From NCBI RefSeq assembly GCF_900187265.1, contig NZ_LT906450.1:2471444-2535443 (forward strand): 64,000 nucleotides of DNA. Reading direction: 5' to 3'. This document shows positions 56,852 through 64,000 of this stretch, one piece after another (the stretch's first letter is position 1; each line of letters opens with the position of its first letter). The DNA is from Rhodococcus rhodochrous. Its GTDB lineage: Bacteria > Actinomycetota > Actinomycetes > Mycobacteriales > Mycobacteriaceae. The notes under the pieces are model-generated. The model did no database searches. It was not told the DNA's origin and worked only from the letters and a program-made list of their open reading frames with translations. The position numbers and the translations under genes are program-made.

Positions 56852-57118
56852 GTGGGGCGCTCGCCGGTGCTCTTGGGCGGGAAGGCCATCGAGGCCGCGT
56901 GGTTGTCGGATGGTTGGGCCGCGGAATTTACCCGGGCGCAGCGCGCTGCGTTGAAGCAGTGTCAGCGATCAGATCGATTCTACGAGCGGATTCAGCGGAT
57001 CCTCCGGTACCGATGCGAGCTACTGCCCGGCCCAGGTCGCTCCCTTCGTGTGGGCCGGATCAGTCATTCCGACTACTTTGGTGTTGTCCTGCCGGTTCTG
57101 GAAGCAGAGGTGATCTGA
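56852..57118 (+). CDS. Small unrecognised protein 1 of the MoxR-vWA locus
   Basis: 88 residues from GTG 56852, behind a good ribosome site (AGGAAGGAGAC). The sequence is basic in the middle (Q-R-S-D-R-F-Y-E-R-I-Q-R-I-L-R-Y-R-C-E) and has no recognisable family. Its stop overlaps the next start as TGATG, so it is translated with small protein 2. Start only 33 nt after the vWA stop, so it belongs to the same transcript. Confidence rests on spacing and coupling, not on homology. Confidence 0.55.
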   Translation: MGRSPVLLGGKAIEAAWLSDGWAAEFTRAQRAALKQCQRSDRFYERIQRILRYRCELLPGPGRSLRVGRISHSDYFGVVLPVLEAEVI

Positions 57119-57354
57119 TGTCCAACTTCAGTGGTCGCCTGTGGGACGATAGAGGCTTTCATCCGCCTGAGACTCAGCGTCCGGAGCCGCAGGCAGTCGG
57201 CCGGTTGATCAACAACCTCGGTCTGAGTCGATCCTCGAAGTCGGATCAAGAGAAGGCGATCAAGCGCTGGCTCGCGTCGAATCGTCCGAGTCCACGCTTG
57301 AAGAAGTCGCTGGTCCGTGCCGGTTACGAGGCTTTGCTTGCCGAATCCGTCTGA
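57118..57354 (+). CDS. Small unrecognised protein 2, possibly HTH-like
   Basis: 78 residues from ATG 57118, coupled to protein 1. A basic helical stretch (N-N-L-G-L-S-R-S-S-K-S-D-Q-E-K-A-I-K-R-W-L, residues 33-53) could be a small DNA- or protein-binding helix pair. No family assigned. The two small genes might be toxin/antitoxin- or regulator-like, but this is only a guess. Confidence 0.5.
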   Translation: MSNFSGRLWDDRGFHPPETQRPEPQAVGRLINNLGLSRSSKSDQEKAIKRWLASNRPSPRLKKSLVRAGYEALLAESV

Positions 57355-57369
57355 CTTCTCCAGCTTCGA

Positions 57370-57537
57370 ATGCTTCTGGTGCTCGGGGCAGTCATTTCCA
57401 CTTACGTCGGACCCGCCAACGGTTACTGCCCGTGCGAGCCAGTGGAGCCGGAGATCGACGAAGTGTTCGAGATGAGCGAGCGGCAACTGAAGGACGCCAT
57501 TCGGTGGGCAACGTCGATCTACCGTCCGTGGAGATGA
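57370..57537 (+). CDS. Possible 55-residue ORF, in frame after protein 2
   Basis: ATG 57370 opens a 55-codon frame in the same register as protein 2, five codons after its TGA. It has a CPC motif and then an acidic helical tail. No ribosome site was seen, so it may be untranslated, or the two may once have been one gene split by the stop codon. Confidence 0.3.
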   Translation: MLLVLGAVISTYVGPANGYCPCEPVEPEIDEVFEMSERQLKDAIRWATSIYRPWR

Positions 57538-57588
57538 TGTTGCACGGCACGCGCTCGCGCTGACTCGCCACCAGGCGTGCAGGGTGGA

Positions 57589-57984
57589 TCAGCTCGGCGG
57601 CGCGAAGAATTCGAGCGCGATGTTGTCGGGATCGCGGAACGACAGCCCGGAACCGTACGAGGCGTTCTTGATGTCCCCGTGTCGGATACCCAGACTGTCG
57701 AGCCGGTCGCGCCACTTCCCGAGCTCGTCGGCGGTGCAACCGAACGCGATGTGGTCGAGCCCGGTGTTCCGTTCGTCGAAGGACGTCTGCGCCGGCGAAC
57801 CGGGGTGGGTGTGCAGCCCGAACAACGTGCCACCGTCGAGTGCGAAGACCGCGTGGTGGAAGGTGCCCGATTCGTCGTCCTCGTCGAGGACGGGCATGGC
57901 GTCGAAGAGGTTCGAGTACCAGGCCGTGCTTGCAGCCAGATCCGAGATGGTGACGACGACGTGGGTGAGTGCGGGAAAAACCAT
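57589..57984 (-). CDS. VOC-family (glyoxalase-like) protein
   Basis: 131 residues from ATG 57984, preceded by GGAGGAG. It has two beta-alpha-beta-beta-beta repeats: L-T-H-V-V-V-T-I-S-D-L and L-D-H-I-A-F-G-C, with metal-side residues H at 8, H near 49, H near 77 and E near 126 (N-I-A-L-E-F-F). This fits the vicinal-oxygen-chelate superfamily, which holds dioxygenases, lyases and resistance proteins. The substrate is unknown. A single-gene unit. Confidence 0.82.
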   Translation of the reverse strand: MVFPALTHVVVTISDLAASTAWYSNLFDAMPVLDEDDESGTFHHAVFALDGGTLFGLHTHPGSPAQTSFDERNTGLDHIAFGCTADELGKWRDRLDSLGIRHGDIKNASYGSGLSFRDPDNIALEFFAPPS

Positions 57985-58082
57985 GACAGTCTCCTCCGTT
58001 CGAGGCCCCTCCTCATCGTAGACCTCGAGGCGGTGCTGCCGACCCTTGTCGGCGTATCCCCAAATGTTTCCGAGTGTTCTTC

Positions 58083-58100
58083 CTACGTTCGGTAACGTAG
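58083..58100. promoter_or_regulatory. Palindrome before the phoD-like gene
   Basis: CTACGTT-CGGT-AACGTAG is a perfect 7-4-7 inverted repeat 39 bp before the ATG at 58139. An operator or a short hairpin; no known Pho-box pattern was recognised. Confidence 0.4.
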
Positions 58101-58138
58101 TCCGTGCGAAGGAGATTCGGCCACTACCTTCCGTGGCC

Positions 58139-59728
58139 ATGCCTTTGTCACGTAGATCGTTCCTTTCGGCCGGACTCGGAATCACTGTCGTCACCGCAGC
58201 CACCTCCGTCGGTGTCACCGGATACGCGCGCGCCGACGCGCCGGGAGCGAAGGGCGACCCCTTCCTGCTGGGTGTTGCCTCGGGCGACCCGGTGCCGGAC
58301 GGATTCGTGATCTGGACCCGCCTTGCCCTCGACCCGCTCGCCGAGGACGGACTCGGCGGCATGCCCAACCGGAATGTTCCGGTGCAATGGGAGGTCGCGG
58401 AGGACGAGAAGATGACCCGCGTCGTCGCACGCGGCACCGAACACGCCGTCCCCGACAGCGCCCACTCCGTGCACGTCGAACTGTTCGGGCTGCGTCCCGG
58501 TCGCGAGTACTTCTACCGGTTCCGTACCGGCGACCACATGAGTGCGGTGGGGCGGGCACTGACGACACCGTCGCCCACCGAGACCGCGGCGGCTCTCACG
58601 ATGGCGTTCGCGAGCTGTGCGCAGTACGAACACGGCTGGTTCACCGCCTACCGGCACATGGCGGAGGACAACCCGGATCTCGTTCTGCACCTGGGGGATT
58701 ACCAATACGAGTACACCAGCGGCGGTTACACCAGCGACACCGGTCTCGTCCGCTCGCTCGACGGACCCGAGACGGTCACCCTGGCGAACTACCGGCAACG
58801 TCACGCCCAGTACAAAGCCGATACCGATCTGCAGGCCGCGCACGCGATCGCACCGTGGCTGGTGGTGTGGGACGACCACGAGGTCGACAACAACTGGGCC
58901 GGAACGATTCCGGAGAACACCGACGCCACTCAGGGCAACGACACCACCGAGAACTTCCTCGCCCGCCGCGCCGCCGCCTTCCAGGCCTACTACGAGAACA
59001 TGCCGCTGCGACCCTCGTCGGCACCGGCGGGGCACGACATGAAGATCTTCCGGCGGATCCGGTGGGGGACTCTCGCGAACTTCCACATGCTCGACACCCG
59101 TCAGTACCGCGACGACCAGGCCGCCGGCGATGGGTGGAAGAAGAACGTCGCCGAACGTCACGACGAGGCACGAACACTCACCGGAACCGAACAGGAACAG
59201 TGGCTGCTCGACGGTTTCCGCACCTCCACCGCACAGTGGGACTTCCTCGGCCAGCAGGTGTTCTTCGCCGAACAGGACAAGGACCCGAGCCCCGACACCG
59301 ATGAGGTGAGAATGGACGGCTGGGGCGGGTACGCGGCCTCGCGGCGGCGGATCACACAGGGCTGGGTGGATTCGCCGGTACGCAACGCCGTCGTGCTCAC
59401 CGGCGACGTGCACCGGCACTGGGCCAACGACATCAAGGTCGACTTCACCGATCCCGACGCGCCGGTAGTGGGTTCGGAACTGGTGTGCACGTCGATCACG
59501 TCGAACGGCAACGGAACCGGCGCGACGCAGGTCGACCACATGCCGGCGAACCCGCACCTGAAGTTCCACAACGACCGGCGCGGTTACGTGCGTACCACGA
59601 TCACCCCGGACGCCGTGCACGCCGACTTCCGGGTGCTCGACACGGTCACCGAACCGGACGCGCCGGTGTCGACGGTGGCGTCGTTCGTCATCGTGTCCGG
59701 TCAGCCGGGTCTGCAGCCGCGTTCGTAA
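58139..59728 (+). CDS. phoD: Alkaline phosphatase D (PhoD) family protein, Tat-exported
   Basis: 529 residues. The leader R-R-S-F-L with a hydrophobic stretch and A-R-A-D-A is a Tat signal, so the folded enzyme is exported. The PhoD core shows C-A-Q-Y-E, L-H-L-G-D-Y-Q-Y-E (metal Asp), V-W-D-D-H-E-V-D-N-N-W and L-T-G-D-V-H-R-H-W-A. PhoD enzymes hydrolyse phosphomonoesters or diesters, often with Fe/Ca. The ATG at 58139 is accepted although its ribosome site is weak (AAGGAGA lies about 25 nt off); GTG 58133 is an alternative. Confidence 0.88.
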   Translation: MPLSRRSFLSAGLGITVVTAATSVGVTGYARADAPGAKGDPFLLGVASGDPVPDGFVIWTRLALDPLAEDGLGGMPNRNVPVQWEVAEDEKMTRVVARGTEHAVPDSAHSVHVELFGLRPGREYFYRFRTGDHMSAVGRALTTPSPTETAAALTMAFASCAQYEHGWFTAYRHMAEDNPDLVLHLGDYQYEYTSGGYTSDTGLVRSLDGPETVTLANYRQRHAQYKADTDLQAAHAIAPWLVVWDDHEVDNNWAGTIPENTDATQGNDTTENFLARRAAAFQAYYENMPLRPSSAPAGHDMKIFRRIRWGTLANFHMLDTRQYRDDQAAGDGWKKNVAERHDEARTLTGTEQEQWLLDGFRTSTAQWDFLGQQVFFAEQDKDPSPDTDEVRMDGWGGYAASRRRITQGWVDSPVRNAVVLTGDVHRHWANDIKVDFTDPDAPVVGSELVCTSITSNGNGTGATQVDHMPANPHLKFHNDRRGYVRTTITPDAVHADFRVLDTVTEPDAPVSTVASFVIVSGQPGLQPRS

Positions 59729-59729
59729 C

Positions 59730-59888
59730 ATCCTGGACGGTCGGTACTCGGTGACCGTCGCCGGTGGCCGCACCAGCACGATCATCAATCCCGGTGCGGG
59801 TGTGAGCCTGCTCGTCTCCGTCCCGAACACCGGCGCCATGAGAGTTCCGAGCTGGGGCACCAGCGGCTACATGTGGCTGCAGCCGTAG
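59730..59888 (+). pseudogene. Coding remnant behind phoD
   Basis: After the phoD stop, frame 3 reads about 52 codons with clean protein-like sequence: I-L-D-G-R-Y-S-V-T-V-A-G-G-R and later W-G-T-S-G-Y-M-W-L-Q-P before a stop at 59886. It resembles the C-terminal beta-strands of a secreted protein but has no start region or ribosome site; an in-frame GTG at 59751 is possible. Likely the end of a deleted gene, not a functional unit. Confidence 0.4.
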
Positions 59889-59904
59889 CCACCGGGCGGA
59901 TGAC

Positions 59905-61533
59905 TCAGGGGCGGGGGACGCGCGAGACGGACCGGTGTTGCGCACGGTGCAGTGCGCGCCGCAGTTCGTCCCGGTCGTCGAACACCTGCACCGTGTCCCC
60001 GGAGACCAGGCGTGGCTCGCATCCGCGTCCGGCCACGACGACGACGTCTCCGGGGCCGGTGTGGGCGACGGCGATATCGAACGCGCGACGTCGGTCGGCC
60101 TCGACGACGACGCGGGCGCTGCGCGCTGCGAAGGCACCTTCGGCGACCGCATCCCTGAGCACACGCGGGTCCTCCGAGAGGGGACTGTCGTCGGTCACGA
60201 CCACCACGTCGGCGTAGGTCGCGGCGGTGTGCCCGAGCGGAAATCGCTTGCCGGGATCGCGTTCTCCGGTCGCGCTGATCACGAGGACCAGTCGCCGCTC
60301 GGGGGCGAGCGACCGGAGGAAGGGCAACAGTTCGCGTTGCCCGGACGTGTTGTGCATGTAGTCCACGAGCGCGAGAACACCCTCACCGGCGTCGACGCGT
60401 TCGAGCCGGCCGGGCACACCCGCGAGGGTCTCCAGACCCGCTGCGGCCTGCAGGACGTCGCCGTCGACGGCGGCCACCGAGGTGAGCGCCGTCAGCGCAT
60501 TGGCCACCTGGTGTGGTCCGAGCAGCGACAGTCGCACCGGCGCACTCCCGGCCGGCGTGTGCACGGTGAAGCAGGTGCCGTGGAGATCGCACCGGATCGA
60601 GTCCGCGTACACGTCGGCGCGGGCATCGCAGGTCGAGTGCGTCCACAGCGGCACGTCGACGGAGGCCGCCAGACGTCGCCCGTACTCGTCGTCGATGTTC
60701 ACCACGGCCGTCTGCGTGCGGTCGGCGGTGAACAGTGCCGCCTTGGCAGCGAAGTACTGCTCCATCGTGTGGTGGAAGTCGAGGTGGTCGGGCCCGAGAT
60801 TGGTGAAGGCGACGGTACGGAACCGCACACCGTCGACGCGGCCCTGACTGATGCCGTGCGAGGACACCTCGAGCGTCACCGCCTGCACGCCCTGGTCACG
60901 GAACTCGGCAAGCGTGCGGTGCACGACCGAGGCCTCGGGAGTGGTACGGGTCGCGGGTCGTGTGCCGGCCGGACCGCGCACGACGACCCCGCCGATCATG
61001 CCGGTCACCACGCCGGTGGCCGCGAGTGCGGTGTCGAGGAGATAGGTCGCGCTCGTCTTGCCGTTGGTGCCGGTGATGCCGTGGACCTGCAGGTCGTGGG
61101 AGGGATGCCCGAGGATCCACGACGCCAACGGGCCGACCACGTCGCGCGGTCGATCGACCACGAAGGCGGGCAGCAGGCGCGACGGCCGGTCGCTGAGCAC
61201 CGCGACCGCGCCATGGGTGGCGGCTTCGGCTTCGAAGTCCAGGCCGTGGGCGTGGTGTCCGGGTAGCGCTACGTACAGATCGCCGGGGCGCACCGTCCGG
61301 GAATCGTCGCTGATGCCGGTGATCACATGGTCGTGCCGGTCCGCTGGTCCGGATCGCAGGACATCGCGGAGGTGCTCGGCGACGTCGCGGACCTGGATCC
61401 GCCGGATGGGACGGCGAGGATCGTCCGGGTCGGTGTGCACGGGGGCGGATACCCGGTCCGGGACGGAATGATGCGCCGCCGGTGACCGGGCTCCACCGGC
61501 GTGCTCCTCGCCCGCGACATGCGTCGGTCTCAC
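59905..61533 (-). CDS. MurE-like Mur ligase with altered substrate motifs
   Basis: 542 residues as drawn; the N-terminal 40 are Pro/Ala-rich, and a later start may be real. The Mur ligase core is complete: G-I-T-G-T-N-G-K-T (ATP loop), [11 protein letters not shown], and the C-terminal domain with V-D-Y-M-H-N-T-S-G. In MurE the DNPR motif chooses diaminopimelate; here it reads D-D-S-P-L, and the usual V-D-Y-A-H-T-P-D and G-K-G-H-E are also changed. So it is probably a ligase on a different amino acid or acceptor, distinct from the true MurE. Divergent from selO with 17 bp between starts. Confidence 0.8.
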   Translation of the reverse strand: MRPTHVAGEEHAGGARSPAAHHSVPDRVSAPVHTDPDDPRRPIRRIQVRDVAEHLRDVLRSGPADRHDHVITGISDDSRTVRPGDLYVALPGHHAHGLDFEAEAATHGAVAVLSDRPSRLLPAFVVDRPRDVVGPLASWILGHPSHDLQVHGITGTNGKTSATYLLDTALAATGVVTGMIGGVVVRGPAGTRPATRTTPEASVVHRTLAEFRDQGVQAVTLEVSSHGISQGRVDGVRFRTVAFTNLGPDHLDFHHTMEQYFAAKAALFTADRTQTAVVNIDDEYGRRLAASVDVPLWTHSTCDARADVYADSIRCDLHGTCFTVHTPAGSAPVRLSLLGPHQVANALTALTSVAAVDGDVLQAAAGLETLAGVPGRLERVDAGEGVLALVDYMHNTSGQRELLPFLRSLAPERRLVLVISATGERDPGKRFPLGHTAATYADVVVVTDDSPLSEDPRVLRDAVAEGAFAARSARVVVEADRRRAFDIAVAHTGPGDVVVVAGRGCEPRLVSGDTVQVFDDRDELRRALHRAQHRSVSRVPRP

Positions 61534-61550
61534 ACGGTGACCCTCGAAGG

Positions 61551-63059
61551 ATGACTGCGATTCCGGATTTCCCCGTCGGCACGAACACCACGATATCCGG
61601 TCTCGGCAGTTCCTTCGCCGACGAATTGAGCGGATTGTCGGTGCCGTGGCAGGGCGCCGAGGCCCCCGACCCGGAACTGCTCGCGCTCAACGAGGACCTC
61701 GCGGTGTCGCTGGGACTGGACGTGGCGGCGTTGCGCAGCGCCGACGGCGTCGCCGTCCTGGCCGGCGCGGAGGTGCCGGCGGGTGCCAAGCCGGTCGCGA
61801 TGGCCTATGCCGGACATCAGTTCGGCGGATACGCTCCGCTGCTCGGCGACGGTCGGGCGTTGTTGCTCGGTGAACTCGTCGACGCGGACGGTGGCCGCGT
61901 CGATCTGCATCTCAAGGGTTCGGGTCCCACTCCCTTCTCCCGGGGTGGGGACGGCTTCGCGGTCGTCGGGCCGATGCTGCGCGAGTATCTGGTGAGCGAG
62001 GCCATGCACGCGCTCGGCATTCCGACCACCCGTTCGTTGTCGGTGGTGGCGACCGGTCGGCCGGTCTACCGCGAGGGCGCCGAACCCGGCGCGGTGCTGG
62101 CGCGTGTCGCAGCCAGCCACCTCCGGGTAGGGACCTTCGAGTTCGCGGCGCGGCAGGGCGAGGTCGTGCGCGCACTGGCGGACCACGCGATCGCCCGGCA
62201 CTATCCGGATCTGCTCGACCTGCCGGAGACCGGTGAGAACAACCGCTACCTCGGCTTGTTCACCGCCGTGGTCGAGGCGCAGGCGTCGCTGGTGGCGCAG
62301 TGGATGCTCGTCGGTTTCGTCCACGGGGTGATGAACACCGACAACACCACGATCTCGGGGCAGACCATCGACTATGGTCCGTGCGCCTTCGTCGACGCCT
62401 TCGATCCGGCGGCGGTGTTCAGTTCCATCGACCACAGCGGGCGCTATGCGTTCGGCAACCAGCCCGCCGTCCTGAAGTGGAATCTGGCGCGTTTCGCCGA
62501 AACCCTGCTCAGACTCGTCGATTCGACTCCGGATGCGGCGATCGCCGCGGTCACCGCTGTTCTGGACAGTTTCGACACCCGCTACGAGCGTCACTACCGG
62601 TCCGGTCTGGCCGCCAAACTCGGTCTCCCGGAGGACTCTCTCGATCAGGAACTGGTCGACGATCTGTTGACGCTGCTGGAAGAGCACCGCGCCGACTGGA
62701 CGGTGACCTTCCGTGCCCTCGCCGACGAACTGCGCGGCAATCCGGCACCCCTCGACGGACTCGTGCCGCGTGAGCGCTCGGCGCCGTGGCTCGAACGCTG
62801 GCACGCGGCTGCCGCGAGCGACGCCCGTGGAGCGGGGGAGCGGGCGGATGCGATGGACCGCGTCAACCCGCTGTACATCCCGCGCAATCATCATGTCGAC
62901 GCCGCGCTGAAGGCGGCGACCGGCGGCGACCTCGAGCCGTTCGCGAAGCTGCTCGAGGTCGTCACACATCCCTTCGAGGCGCGTGCCGAGTGGAACGAAT
63001 ACGTCTCGCCCGCACCGCGTTCGTTCGCCGAGTCCTTCCGGACCTTCTGCGGCACCTGA
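61551..63059 (+). CDS. selO: SelO/YdiU-family pseudokinase (protein AMPylator)
   Basis: 502 residues from ATG 61551, although no clear ribosome site precedes it. SelO transfers AMP to Ser/Thr/Tyr of redox proteins. Visible signature elements are [21 protein letters not shown], the N-T-D-N and I-D-Y-G-P-C-A-F motifs and a late N-P-x-Y-I-P-R-N-H. The chain is of typical length and ends with F-R-T-F-C-G-T, so it has a Cys where some relatives have selenocysteine, but the position is not identical. A large hairpin follows. Confidence 0.88.
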   Translation: MTAIPDFPVGTNTTISGLGSSFADELSGLSVPWQGAEAPDPELLALNEDLAVSLGLDVAALRSADGVAVLAGAEVPAGAKPVAMAYAGHQFGGYAPLLGDGRALLLGELVDADGGRVDLHLKGSGPTPFSRGGDGFAVVGPMLREYLVSEAMHALGIPTTRSLSVVATGRPVYREGAEPGAVLARVAASHLRVGTFEFAARQGEVVRALADHAIARHYPDLLDLPETGENNRYLGLFTAVVEAQASLVAQWMLVGFVHGVMNTDNTTISGQTIDYGPCAFVDAFDPAAVFSSIDHSGRYAFGNQPAVLKWNLARFAETLLRLVDSTPDAAIAAVTAVLDSFDTRYERHYRSGLAAKLGLPEDSLDQELVDDLLTLLEEHRADWTVTFRALADELRGNPAPLDGLVPRERSAPWLERWHAAAASDARGAGERADAMDRVNPLYIPRNHHVDAALKAATGGDLEPFAKLLEVVTHPFEARAEWNEYVSPAPRSFAESFRTFCGT

Positions 63060-63078
63060 CCGCCCGATACTGACGAAT

Positions 63079-63134
63079 CGAGACCGGTGTTGTTCGCGAG
63101 TTCCCAACGGATTTCGCGAACAATACCGGTCTCG
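63079..63134. terminator. Large inverted repeat after selO
   Basis: 21-bp arms (63079-63099 with 63114-63134) pair with one G-U position; the loop is 14 nt. The flanks extend the symmetry with a small bulge (GAATC/GATTC). It is long for a terminator and could be a small repeat element. Confidence 0.7.
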
Positions 63135-63355
63135 GTCGATTCTGGACCAGTCGGGTGCGGGTCGGATCGCGCGGCCGGTTACGCACGAACTCGACTCCGG
63201 TCGGGTACTTACAGGTGGCGAGTTCGCGTCGGAGGCGGCCGCGGGATCGGCGAGCTGGACGACCGCTTTCACCGCCTCGCGGCGAGACTTCCGGCATCTG
63301 CACCGCCCGGCCGCAGTGCTCGGCGGCGGTGTGCAGATGTACGGGATGGAGACGG

Positions 63356-63670
63356 TCAACGGGCGCGACGCCGTTTCTTGCGCTTCTTCTTGTTCTTCGC
63401 GCGCCGGCGAGCAGCCAGCGGCTGCCGCCGGCCCGTCGACGCGGCGGCCTCGAGCGAACGTTGCATCTCCCGGCGCAGGCTGTCCATTAGTTCGGGGGAG
63501 CGGAGCAGGAAGGTTGCCTCCTGCAGCGCCGCATAGCGGTCCTTGGAGATCAGGACGCCCGTGCCGCGTTTGCCGACGATCTCGACGGCGACGGTCTCGT
63601 CGTTGACCTCCCGGACCAGCTCACCGAGCCGCTTGCGTGCGGCTTTCACGGACACGGACGTTGATGGCAC
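63356..63670 (-). CDS. Phd/YefM-type antitoxin with a basic C-terminal tail
   Basis: 104 residues from GTG 63670, with GGAG 9 nt upstream; earlier ATGs at 63715/63718 are possible. Residues 1-70 match Phd/YefM antitoxins (V-S-V-K-A-A-R-K-R-L-G-E-L-V-R-E-V near the start, then I-S-K-D-R-Y-A-A-L-Q-E). The last 24 residues are almost only Arg, Lys and Ala (ending K-N-K-K-K-R-K-K-R-R-R-A-R), unusual for the family. No toxin gene is visible downstream (296 bp to selO, both strands examined), so it may be an orphan or act as a DNA-binding protein. Confidence 0.65.
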   Translation of the reverse strand: MPSTSVSVKAARKRLGELVREVNDETVAVEIVGKRGTGVLISKDRYAALQEATFLLRSPELMDSLRREMQRSLEAAASTGRRQPLAARRRAKNKKKRKKRRRAR

Positions 63671-64000
63671 TCGCGGCGACTCCGATCTGTTCCTTCGACG
63701 CGGGCATCCTTTCATCACCGATGTCGGATTCGGGGGCGGACACGACGGAAAGCCCCTTCGATGTCACAACGGACAGCCCGTTCGATGTCACAGAAATGCG
63801 CGCACGGAGCGTGGCAACGCGGTCGAGGACCCGGTGATCGGTGACGGGATCGGATCGTCGGCGACGGTCCGCAACGGCACCACTCCCGCCCACAACGGAG
63901 TGGTCTTCACCGTCCCCGGCGTCCTCTCCCGGTCCGGCCGCCCGGACCTTTACGCTCACCTCGGTGAGCGGCACTTCCAGGACCGTGGTGGCGGCCAGTT
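63671..64000. other. Region without a supported gene at the right edge
   Basis: 330 bp hold several short open frames on both strands, one of them (minus strand) open to the edge, and the tandem repeat at 63744. None has a start with a ribosome site and family similarity, so no gene is called. A gene entering from outside the window cannot be excluded. Confidence 0.4.
63744..63791. repeat. Tandem 24-bp direct repeat
   Basis: Two adjacent 24-bp units (63744-63767, 63768-63791) match at 21 of 24 positions and end in TTCGATGTCAC. They lie upstream of the antitoxin gene. They could be operator copies or a neutral duplication. Confidence 0.6.

Noticed and set aside
57589-58437. An N-terminal extension of the VOC gene up to 58437.
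   Set aside because: ATG 57984 has a strong ribosome site and the fold starts there; the extension lies over the phoD signal-peptide region.
61530-63359. A long minus-strand frame across selO that might hold a toxin for the antitoxin.
   Set aside because: It overlaps all of selO and lacks any toxin-family motif; the part beyond selO is too short to judge.

Overview
The window is high-GC actinobacterial DNA. A Rhodococcus-like member of the mycolic-acid group is the best guess. The support is mshC (mycothiol synthesis), a coryne/mycobacterial-type heme-uptake operon with an IdeR/DtxR-like iron box, the uppP - histidine phosphatase - DUF3090 - SCO1664 - mshC gene order, and many leaderless promoters (a TANNNT hexamer 6-8 nt before the start codon). 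The genus is an inference; no rRNA is present.

Layout. 1-5673: the end of an ABC permease, an SDR oxidoreductase, a DUF2254 membrane protein, a small Tudor-like protein, an HTH/membrane gene pair and a DUF6875-like gene. 5674-20038: a divergent control region, then one very large three-module NRPS gene (C-A-T / C-A-MT-T-E / C-A-T-TE) whose frame is broken by an 8-bp tandem duplication at 12672-12687. 20017-31490: a DedA/VTT membrane protein, the methylmalonyl-CoA mutase operon (mutA-mutB-meaB plus a lysoplasmalogenase), two related lipoproteins, a TauE/SafE exporter preceded by a cysteine-rich leader ORF, an enoyl-reductase-like protein, DUF2784 and a universal stress protein. 31648-35523: an SDR with a zinc ribbon, a PLDc_N-like small membrane protein, then two identical tRNA-Leu(GAG) genes bracketing an IS3-family element.

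35657-49453 is conserved housekeeping DNA: an M20 peptidase, a YbhB protein, pyrD, hmuO-hmuT-hmuU-hmuV for heme capture and breakdown, a degenerate aldo/keto reductase, uppP, a phosphatase, DUF3090, SCO1664 and mshC. 49506-57537 is the most unusual block. A SWIM/SNF2 helicase is divergent from a run encoding a short leader ORF, an unrecognised 454-residue protein, a MoxR-type AAA+ ATPase, a DUF2201-like metallopeptidase/vWA protein and two or three tiny ORFs. Its composition resembles the MoxR-vWA groups proposed as NTP-driven conflict or chaperone systems. 57589-64000: a VOC protein, a Tat-exported PhoD phosphatase with a coding remnant behind it, a MurE paralogue lacking the usual substrate motif, SelO and a lone Phd/YefM-type antitoxin with a very basic tail.

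Genes that work together: mutA/B with the G-protein chaperone MeaB in propionate and branched-chain catabolism; hmuO/T/U/V under iron control; the coupled MoxR-vWA set; and the NRPS, possibly with its divergent DUF6875 neighbour. The leader ORF and hairpins before tauE suggest cysteine-responsive attenuation of sulfur export.
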